Shown piece after piece: positions 1-6,065 of a stretch of 7,256 nucleotides of DNA. Below the pieces are notes generated by a model. It had not been told where the DNA came from. It saw only the letters and a program-made list of their open reading frames with translations, and did no database searches. Each line of letters starts with the position of its first letter. Position 1 is the first letter of the stretch. Made by a program: the position numbers and the translations under genes. Origin of the DNA: Bordetella parapertussis (GTDB lineage Bacteria; Pseudomonadota; Gammaproteobacteria; Burkholderiales; Burkholderiaceae_C); NCBI GenBank assembly GCA_945882755.1, contig CAMCWS010000091.1, forward strand, positions 1-7,256, given 5' to 3'.

Positions 1-797
1 TCAAACACAAAATTGCCTAAGCTGTAGACGATGGGTCGGCCTTGGTAGAACTCGGTGTTTTGAGTCACATGCGGGTGGCTGCCCACCACCGCATCAGCAC
101 CTGCCTCAATCATCAATCTGGCCAAGCGTTGTTGGCGAGTGGTCGCATAAGGCTCATCTTCAACACCCCAATGCATGAAGGGAATCACCACATCAGCTTG
201 GTGAATTAGACGTGCAGCTTTGATATCTGCAACCACTTGCTCATCGTCGCTCCAAGCAGAACCAGGTCGATCCACATCAGCTTCAAAGCTGCGCGGGAAA
301 AATTCGTTGTAGCCCAAAACAGCGATAGTGATGCCTTGGCGCTTGAACAGCATGGGCGAGTGTGCTTGCTGCAAATCACGTCCGCCGCCAAAAAAAGGAA
401 CCTTGGCTTGGTCTAAAAAATCCAGCATTTGACCAAATGCTGCAGGACCAAAATCACCGGTGTGGTTGTTTGCTAACGATACGGCATCAAAATGTTTCTT
501 GAGCAACTTGAGCACTCTGGGATGGGCTCTGAAGGTAAAGGGTTTGTCTTGGGCTTTGCCAATGGTAGAAATCACGCATTCCAAGTTACCAATGCGAATA
601 TCGCTTTGGTTAAGAATGGAGGCGAAGGGCTCAAAAGGGTTGTGACCCTGTGCGATACGTTTTCCAGGCAGTTCAGCTAACATCAAGTCGCCGACAAACA
701 CCATAGACACATCTGTGGTTTGCGCGAAAGCATTTATGCAGCATAGCCATGTAACCGCGGTTGCCGATATCCATTTCGAAATAAAGCGTCGGTTCAT
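1..797 (-). CDS. CapA-family metallophosphatase-like protein, exported (3' end cut by window edge)
   Basis: The 265 visible residues cover the N-terminal signal and most of a CapA/PgsA-type (poly-gamma-glutamate synthesis, calcineurin-like) domain. Residues 1-25 form a Sec signal peptide: basic MNRRFISK, a hydrophobic stretch, then AFA before Q26. There is no lipobox, so a periplasmic location is likely. Metal-site and family motifs appear in order: VGDLML (35-40), GNLE (70-73), LANNH (108-112), HWGVE (209-213), GSHPHV (239-244) and YSLGNFVF (258-265). Family members are usually 300-400 residues long, so only the C-terminal part should be missing. The ATG overlaps the upstream stop as ATGA and has only a weak Shine-Dalgarno (GGA), consistent with coupled translation. 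CapA proteins are known from poly-gamma-glutamate and capsule loci, but their biochemical role is poorly defined. A direct role in cyanophycin handling is inferred from position only. Confidence 0.9.
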   Translation of the reverse strand, partial: MNRRFISKWISATAVTWLCCINAFAQTTDVSMVFVGDLMLAELPGKRIAQGHNPFEPFASILNQSDIRIGNLECVISTIGKAQDKPFTFRAHPRVLKLLKKHFDAVSLANNHTGDFGPAAFGQMLDFLDQAKVPFFGGGRDLQQAHSPMLFKRQGITIAVLGYNEFFPRSFEADVDRPGSAWSDDEQVVADIKAARLIHQADVVIPFMHWGVEDEPYATTRQQRLARLMIEAGADAVVGSHPHVTQNTEFYQGRPIVYSLGNFVF

Positions 798-1216
798 AGC
801 GCGTCCATCACACTGCAGTCATAGCTGAGCTCACGTCCCAAATCGGGGGAGTAAATTTGCTGCCTGCCAGTCAAACTTTGGTTCTTTGCAAATGGTGGCA
901 AATAGGTCGCTTGCTGAAGTATTAGGGCTTGTCCAGAAGAGCGATAAGAGACGGTGATTTTGATGTACTCAATTTGATCGCTACCTTGGCTGAAAATGGC
1001 TTTGAACCTGAAGCGCTCTAAGTCGATGGGCTTGGCTTGATAGGGGGCGGAGGTGGGCGTAAAAACAAATTGATAGTCCTCACCGCCTGCAAAGAGTTGG
1101 CACTGCAAGCGCAGTTGCGGGTTGGATGCAAGGCTGGCTGTCACCGACAAAAACAAACCCGCCGCAATGCAATACCGCATCCAAATGCAGCGTTGGCTAG
1201 GCAGGAAGGTCCGCAT
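794..1216 (-). CDS. Small exported protein of unknown function in the cyanophycin operon
   Basis: A 140-residue protein I do not recognise. A hydrophobic segment at about residues 14-30 (RYCIAAGLFLSVTASLA) looks like a Sec signal peptide, giving a mature protein of about 110 residues beginning near SNPQL. The mature part is rich in beta-prone stretches and carries two cysteines (C39 and C134), near its ends, that could form a disulfide in the periplasm. No catalytic motif is visible. The start at 1216 is preferred because it overlaps the cphA stop as TAATG and follows AAGGTG at 1219-1224. An internal ATG at 1180 (M13) would give a more typical signal peptide but has no good ribosome binding site. 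The stop overlaps the CapA-like gene start by 4 bp. The signal peptide and tight coupling argue that it is a real gene; function is unknown. Confidence 0.8.
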   Translation of the reverse strand: MRTFLPSQRCIWMRYCIAAGLFLSVTASLASNPQLRLQCQLFAGGEDYQFVFTPTSAPYQAKPIDLERFRFKAIFSQGSDQIEYIKITVSYRSSGQALILQQATYLPPFAKNQSLTGRQQIYSPDLGRELSYDCSVMDAL

Positions 1217-3813
1217 TACACCTTGGCTGATGGTGGGGCTTCATGCATACGCATTTGTACATGCGCCATCGACTCTTGGATTTGATCGATCAGGATGAGG
1301 CACACATCGCCAGCTTGCAGATTTTCCAATGCGCGATCTATGGCTTTGAACTCACCGTAGACGTCCTCAATGGTTTGTACCCGGGTAGCGCCTTGCAAAC
1401 CTTCGCGCAACAAAGCAATGACTTCTCCGTCAGAGCGCCCACGCTGACAAGCGTCTTCGAAAAGAATGATGTCGTCAAAAGCGTGGCCAATATTACGGGT
1501 AAGGGCTCGCAAATCTTCGTCTCGCCTGTCACCCGTGCCGCATATCACCACACTGCGGCGTTTGGCAGGAAAAAAATTGACAGCCTCAACAATGGCTTTC
1601 ACCGCATCGGCGTTATGACCAAAATCGACAATTACTTTGGCTTGCTTGTAGTCAAAGACATTGAAGCGACCAGGAACGCTTTGGGCATCACTGACGAAAT
1701 GACTCAACGCCTCGCACATGCCTTCCCAGTTCAGTTTCAAGGCCCAGCCTGCAGCAATGGCAGCCATCACATTGGCGACTTGAAAACGCAAAGCGCCGTT
1801 GTGGGTAATGGGGACTTGCGCTAAGGGAATATGCATTTGGAATTTACCCTCGGCAGCAACAATGTGGTCACCTTCCACAAAAAGTACGCGCTTGCCTTGA
1901 GCGCGGTGCGTCGCCAGTGCAGGCGCTTTGGCGTCATAGGCAAAAAAGGTGACTGCGCTGGGGCATTGGGCAGCCATGGCCACGACCAAAGGGTCCTCAG
2001 CATTCAGAACAGCCATGCCAGATGGGTCCACGTTGCGAACAATAACCCGCTTGAGAACAGCCAAATCTTCTACTGTGGAGATGTAGTTCAAGCCAAGGTG
2101 GTCGCCACTGCCAATATTGGTGACCACAGCCACTTGGCAGCGGTCAAACGCCAAGCCTTCACGCAACATACCGCCACGGGCAGTTTCCAGTACCGCCGCG
2201 TCGACATTGGGGTGCATCAAAACGCGCAACGCACTTTGTGGGCCCGCACAGTCGCCTGAATCGAATTGGTAACCGTTGGCATACACACCATCGGTATTGG
2301 CAATACCCATGCGAAGACCGCTGGAGGCAAGCAAGTGGGAAATCAAACGCACCGTGGTGGTTTTGCCATTGGTTCCCGTCACAGCAACCACTGGGATACG
2401 CCCGTTTTCACCATCAGGGAACATCTGGTCGATGACCGCCTTGCCTACATCTCGCCCTTTGCCAAAGGAGGGGCTCAGGTGCATTCGCAGGCCGGGCGCG
2501 GCATTGACTTCGATGATGCCGCCGTTTTGCTCTTCCAAGGGGCGCAAAATGGTTTCGCAAACAATGTCTACGCCGCAGATATCCAAGCCCACCATTTGGG
2601 CTGCCAAGACGGCACTGGCGGCAATTTCAGGATGCACGTCATCAGTGACATCGGTGGCAGATCCTCCGGTGGACAAATTGGCGTTGTTGCGCATGATGAC
2701 GCGCATACCTTTGGGTGGAACACTGCTTTCATCTAGGCTTTGTTCTAGCAAGCAAGCTATTGCCACTTCATCAATACGAATTCGCGTTAGCGGGTAAGAG
2801 TGCCCTTCCCCGCGCAAGGGGTCAGCGTTAACGATATCGACCAATTCACGAACAGTGTGTTTGCCGTCTCCGACAACAAGTGCGGGCTCACGCCGAGCGG
2901 CCGCCACCAGTTTGTCGCCAATCACCAGCAAACGGTAATCGCTGCCAGGCAAATACCGCTCGACCATGATGTCTTCACGGTAACGCAAAGCAATGTTGTA
3001 GGCAGCTTCAAGTTCAGCACGGGTTTTGACGTTAACCGCAACGCCTTTGCCTTGGTTCCCATCTTGCGGTTTAACCACCACGGGTAGACCAATTTCTTGG
3101 GCCACTGCCCAAGCGTCATCCACATTTTTGACAGGGCGACCTTCGGGCACAGGTAAGCCCGCCATGCGGAAAAGTTTTTTCGTCAGCTCTTTGTCTTGCG
3201 CGATGGATTCGGCTATGGCGCTGCTGGCGTCGGTTTCTGCAGCTTGTATGCGTCGCTGTTTGCTGCCCCACCCGAGTTGCACCAAACTGCCTTCGGTCAA
3301 CCGGATAAAAGGAATATTTCGGTTCAGTCCCGCATTAACAATCGACGCGGTCGATGGACCTAGGCGCAGGTCTTCATCAACTTCGCGCAACTGTGCGATG
3401 ACTTTGGCGAGGGGAAAATCGGTGTTGTTCAATGCAGCTTGTAACAACTCTTGGGCGAAGCCAATGGCCAAGCGACCCACCTGCTCTACCGTGTACTGCA
3501 CCACCACTTGATACAAGCCTTCATTTGGTGTGGCGGTGGTGCGGCTAAAGGTGACGGGGCAACCCGCTTCAATTTGCAATGAAAGCGTCGCTTCTTCTAA
3601 AGCATGGGCAAAGGTATAGGCGGACTCAGATGTGCTGCTGTAAATGCTGTAGATGGAAGGAAATAAATGCCTTAGTCGCTTAGAAAAATCAGGTACGCTG
3701 ATTCGCAAATCGATGCTGTGCTGGGTATCGCATTGCACCAATGCTTCAACAGAGGTATGTTTAGACCAGAGGTTGGGGCCACGCAGCGCCCGCGTTCGAG
3801 TGACTTCTATCAC
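1216..3813 (-). CDS. cphA: Cyanophycin synthetase CphA, full length
   Basis: This cytoplasmic enzyme makes multi-L-arginyl-poly-L-aspartate from Asp, Arg and ATP. At 865 residues it matches the usual CphA length. The N-terminal domain spans about 1-160 (RALRGPNLW near the start, LGPSTASIV at 151-159). The ATP-grasp domain follows at about 200-465, with VVVKPQDGNQGKG (245-257), the STGGSATD loop (381-388), GVDIV (414-418) and IIEVNAAPG (433-441). The Mur-ligase-like part starts at about 473 and has an intact P-loop GTNGKTTT (480-487), ETARGGM (543-549), GDHLGL (570-575), PGRFNVF (714-720), DFGHN (730-734) and GDRRDED (761-767). Both ligase sites therefore look competent. Oddly, the N-domain HxxEH position reads HALEE (70-74), so that metallohydrolase site is probably dead. 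The start is GTG, overlapping the upstream stop as GTGA, with AAGGGGAG six bases before it. Identification is secure. Confidence 0.97.
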   Translation of the reverse strand: MIEVTRTRALRGPNLWSKHTSVEALVQCDTQHSIDLRISVPDFSKRLRHLFPSIYSIYSSTSESAYTFAHALEEATLSLQIEAGCPVTFSRTTATPNEGLYQVVVQYTVEQVGRLAIGFAQELLQAALNNTDFPLAKVIAQLREVDEDLRLGPSTASIVNAGLNRNIPFIRLTEGSLVQLGWGSKQRRIQAAETDASSAIAESIAQDKELTKKLFRMAGLPVPEGRPVKNVDDAWAVAQEIGLPVVVKPQDGNQGKGVAVNVKTRAELEAAYNIALRYREDIMVERYLPGSDYRLLVIGDKLVAAARREPALVVGDGKHTVRELVDIVNADPLRGEGHSYPLTRIRIDEVAIACLLEQSLDESSVPPKGMRVIMRNNANLSTGGSATDVTDDVHPEIAASAVLAAQMVGLDICGVDIVCETILRPLEEQNGGIIEVNAAPGLRMHLSPSFGKGRDVGKAVIDQMFPDGENGRIPVVAVTGTNGKTTTVRLISHLLASSGLRMGIANTDGVYANGYQFDSGDCAGPQSALRVLMHPNVDAAVLETARGGMLREGLAFDRCQVAVVTNIGSGDHLGLNYISTVEDLAVLKRVIVRNVDPSGMAVLNAEDPLVVAMAAQCPSAVTFFAYDAKAPALATHRAQGKRVLFVEGDHIVAAEGKFQMHIPLAQVPITHNGALRFQVANVMAAIAAGWALKLNWEGMCEALSHFVSDAQSVPGRFNVFDYKQAKVIVDFGHNADAVKAIVEAVNFFPAKRRSVVICGTGDRRDEDLRALTRNIGHAFDDIILFEDACQRGRSDGEVIALLREGLQGATRVQTIEDVYGEFKAIDRALENLQAGDVCLILIDQIQESMAHVQMRMHEAPPSAKV
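1219..1224 (-). promoter_or_regulatory. Shine-Dalgarno for the small exported protein
   Basis: The minus strand reads AAGGTG-TA-ATG, with the AAGG core four bases before the start, inside the last codons of cphA. It favours the start at 1216 over the internal ATG at 1180, which is preceded only by CTGCATTTGG. Confidence 0.5.
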
Positions 3814-6020
3814 TGGTTGCTCCCCTTGGTTGGCACGGGTGGATTGGCATTTTTTTGTGAAAAACTTTTCAAACCAGCCCTGATCAGATCATTGGATATA
3901 TCCAAAGTCTGCGCCACCGCAACAGCTGCGCACAAGGTGGACAAACTGACACCTCCTTGTTGCATGAGTTGCTGTATGGGCTCGGCATCGGTTTGCAACA
4001 TGCTGACCTCCTTGGCGCCGTGGGCAAAGAAAATTTGCTGGTCGCGGTAAAACACCACACGCTGGGATTTTTCACGCGCAGCTGCGATGACAGGGTTGTT
4101 GTCTTCATGACTGTAGAAGAAAACATCACCATCGCTGAGTTCTTCAAACGATACGGCCACCTCGTCGCAAGCATTCAGGAGAGCAACACCCTCTGGCAAC
4201 ACCACATCGACTTGGTTGCGCATAACGTTTCGCATTTGTTCAGGCGTACGAATATCGTGAACTTCAAGTCCAACAGGTTCCGGCACGCCTGTGACCACAC
4301 CAACCAAGCATCGGTCGTAGGCCAAGCCTTCATCCATCAATTGCATGCCAGAACTTTCAAAAACAGCAGCATCCAAAACGCGGTTGATGAGCAAACGCTG
4401 ACCCAATTCAAAAGTACGGGCATCTTTGCTGACCACACGACGTTGGTCTAAATACAGACCATCTGCACAAGCCAAGCCTGTGTGTTTGCCGCTGAGTTCG
4501 AGCAGCCAAGCAATGATTTTGGAGAGCTCGGTGGCTTGGTGGCTGCCCATGACGCCCACAATGGGGATGCGCCCAGAATCTGAGGACTCAAACAACTGGT
4601 CAACAATGGCTTGACCCACTGGCCTAGGCTTTCCATGCACAGGCTTCAAATGCATCAGCAGGCCTGGCCCGGCATTGACCTCGACCACAGCACCATGGAC
4701 CTCTTGCAAAGGCCGAGACACATCAGGCGTCACAAAATCGATACCAGCGATATCTAAGCCCACCACTTTGGCGGCAAGAATGGCCATATCAGCCACCTGG
4801 GGGTGAACATCGTCAGTGACATCGTTGGCCATGTTGCCGGTACGCTGAACAATGATGACCTTGCCCTTGTCAGGCACGCTTTGCACTTCGAAGCCTTGTT
4901 TTTGGATTTCCAAAACAATATTGCCCTGCTCTGACAAAATGATTTTCTCTAAAGGAAATTCTTCTTCCAAGCCACGCCGTGGATCGGTGTTGACTTGAGA
5001 ATCGATGAGCTGCTCCACGGTAGAAACACCATCACCGACGATTTGCACGGTTTCACCACGCGTAGCAGCCACAACCTTGTCGCCTACCACCAGCAAGCGG
5101 TGCTCTTCACCCACAATGAATTGTTCAACGATGACTTCGTTGTTTTCTTCTTCGCGCAAAGCAATGTCAAAAGCAGCATGAACTTCAGCTTGGGTTTTCA
5201 AATCAAGGGACACACCACGGCCATGGTTGGCGTCAATCGGTTTGAGCACCACGGGCAAGCCGATGTCTTGAGCCACAGACCACGCCTCCTCTGCAGTGGT
5301 GACAGTACGGCCTTTGGGTACAGGCACGCCGCACTGCGTGAGCAAACGCTTGGTCAGGTCTTTGTCGCTGGAAATATGTTCTGCAATGGCGCTGGTTTTG
5401 TCGGTCTCGGCAGTCCAAATGCGCCGCTGCTTTGATCCGTAACCTAGTTGAACCAAATTGCCCGTGGTTAATCGAATAGAAGGAATGCGTCGCTCAGTTG
5501 CTGCATCCACGATGCAAGCGGTGCTGGGGCCCAAACACAAGCGGTCCACCATGTCCTTGAGTTTTTTAACCGTGGCCTTGGCGTCAAAAGGCTTGTTGTT
5601 GATAGCCGCCATGACCAAATTGCGAGCGTCAACCAAACTTTCCATACCGATTTCTTCTTGCCTGGCTCTGAACACCACCTTATAGACGCCGCTGGTACTG
5701 GTTTCTCGGGCCTTACCAAAACTCACCTGCATACCCGCCAAGGTTTGCAACTCGATGGCCACATGCTCAATGATGTGAGCAGGCCATGTGCCATCTCGCA
5801 GACGCCAAACGAAACCACCCACCTCGCCCACACTGCAATGGTGTTGCTGCAAACTGGGTAACCACTCAATCAATCGATCGACAAAACCAGGGATGGTGTT
5901 AGAGGGGAATTTTTCTAACTCACCAATATCCAACCAAGCTTCAACGGCTGAGCGGTAAGTCCAAAAATTGGGGCCTCGCAAAAAACGCTGTTGAAGAATT
6001 TGAATATCGTCAAATGTCAT
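3810..6020 (-). CDS. cphA': CphA'-type cyanophycin synthetase paralogue with degenerate, truncated Mur-ligase domain
   Basis: A 736-residue paralogue of the adjacent CphA and probably the first gene of the operon. Its N-terminal domain (about 1-165) resembles cyanobacterial CphA1 more than its neighbour does and keeps HIIEH (82-86). The ATP-grasp domain (about 215-475) retains VVLKPIDANHGRG (257-269), IVEQFIVGEEHRLL (297-310), GIDFV (426-430) and VVEVNAGPG (445-453). The Mur-like part (from about 485) has lost its P-loop: GVMGSHQATE (489-498) replaces GTNGKTTT. FESSGM (554-559) replaces ETARGGM, the GDHLG motif is gone, and the protein ends before the third Mur lobe, about 150 residues short of CphA. 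Arginine addition is therefore unlikely. Paired cphA/cphA' genes are known in Betaproteobacteria such as Ralstonia eutropha. The reading frame is uninterrupted, so this is a specialised protein rather than a pseudogene. The ATG at 6020 has AAGG eight bases upstream. Confidence 0.93.
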   Translation of the reverse strand: MTFDDIQILQQRFLRGPNFWTYRSAVEAWLDIGELEKFPSNTIPGFVDRLIEWLPSLQQHHCSVGEVGGFVWRLRDGTWPAHIIEHVAIELQTLAGMQVSFGKARETSTSGVYKVVFRARQEEIGMESLVDARNLVMAAINNKPFDAKATVKKLKDMVDRLCLGPSTACIVDAATERRIPSIRLTTGNLVQLGYGSKQRRIWTAETDKTSAIAEHISSDKDLTKRLLTQCGVPVPKGRTVTTAEEAWSVAQDIGLPVVLKPIDANHGRGVSLDLKTQAEVHAAFDIALREEENNEVIVEQFIVGEEHRLLVVGDKVVAATRGETVQIVGDGVSTVEQLIDSQVNTDPRRGLEEEFPLEKIILSEQGNIVLEIQKQGFEVQSVPDKGKVIIVQRTGNMANDVTDDVHPQVADMAILAAKVVGLDIAGIDFVTPDVSRPLQEVHGAVVEVNAGPGLLMHLKPVHGKPRPVGQAIVDQLFESSDSGRIPIVGVMGSHQATELSKIIAWLLELSGKHTGLACADGLYLDQRRVVSKDARTFELGQRLLINRVLDAAVFESSGMQLMDEGLAYDRCLVGVVTGVPEPVGLEVHDIRTPEQMRNVMRNQVDVVLPEGVALLNACDEVAVSFEELSDGDVFFYSHEDNNPVIAAAREKSQRVVFYRDQQIFFAHGAKEVSMLQTDAEPIQQLMQQGGVSLSTLCAAVAVAQTLDISNDLIRAGLKSFSQKNANPPVPTKGSNQ
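3820..3827 (-). promoter_or_regulatory. Strong Shine-Dalgarno for the GTG start of cphA
   Basis: The minus strand reads AAGGGGAG, then a six-base spacer (CAACCA), then GTG. The site lies inside the last codons of cphA'. It supports choosing the GTG at 3813 as the cphA start, and it suggests that cphA can recruit ribosomes itself as well as being coupled to cphA' through the GTGA overlap. Confidence 0.75.
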
Positions 6021-6065
6021 AATCGAGGCCTTGTAATTATTTAGCGTTTATTTATAGAAAATCGG
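6021..6065. promoter_or_regulatory. Divergent control region between cphA' and the ABC transporter gene
   Basis: This AT-rich 45-bp gap is the only non-coding stretch seen and must carry or flank the promoters for both directions. On the minus strand TATAAA (6056-6051) is a plausible -10; it would leave a leader of about 24 bases holding the AAGG ribosome site of cphA', but no good -35 is visible. On the plus strand TTGTAA (6031-6036) and TATAGA (6053-6058) are 16 bp apart and could form a promoter whose transcript would begin almost at the ATG at 6066. The two -10 candidates overlap, so the directions may compete. The 7-mer TTATTTA occurs at 6037-6043 and 6048-6054, exactly 11 bp apart (about one helical turn), and could be an operator. 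The promoter assignments are pattern matches only. Confidence 0.45.

Noticed and set aside
1243..1824. 193-codon open frame on the plus strand
   Set aside because: It lies antisense within cphA, whose conserved motifs (DFGHN, GDRRDED) are encoded here. The plus-strand translation has no recognisable domain.
2276..2797. 173-codon open frame on the plus strand, with overlapping plus-strand frames at 1831-2259 and 2266-2736
   Set aside because: All are antisense to the cphA ATP-grasp and P-loop coding region, and their low-complexity composition looks like a codon-usage shadow.
3848..3870. T-run and A-run near the 3' end of cphA' as a terminator
   Set aside because: There is no GC-rich stem, it falls within coding sequence, and a terminator there would cut off the coupled cphA gene.
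3892..3905. 14-bp palindrome TTGGATATATCCAA, beside TGATCA
   Set aside because: A palindrome of this length is expected about 0.4 times by chance in a window this size, and it sits inside cphA' coding sequence.
3957..4451. 164-codon plus-strand frame, with others at 3026-3511 and 4995-5435
   Set aside because: They are antisense shadows of the two synthetase genes, with no motifs or operon logic.
3810..6020. cphA' as a pseudogene of cphA
   Set aside because: The frame is open over 736 codons, ATP-grasp motifs are intact, it has its own ribosome site and precise coupling to cphA, and such degenerate paralogues are known in related bacteria.
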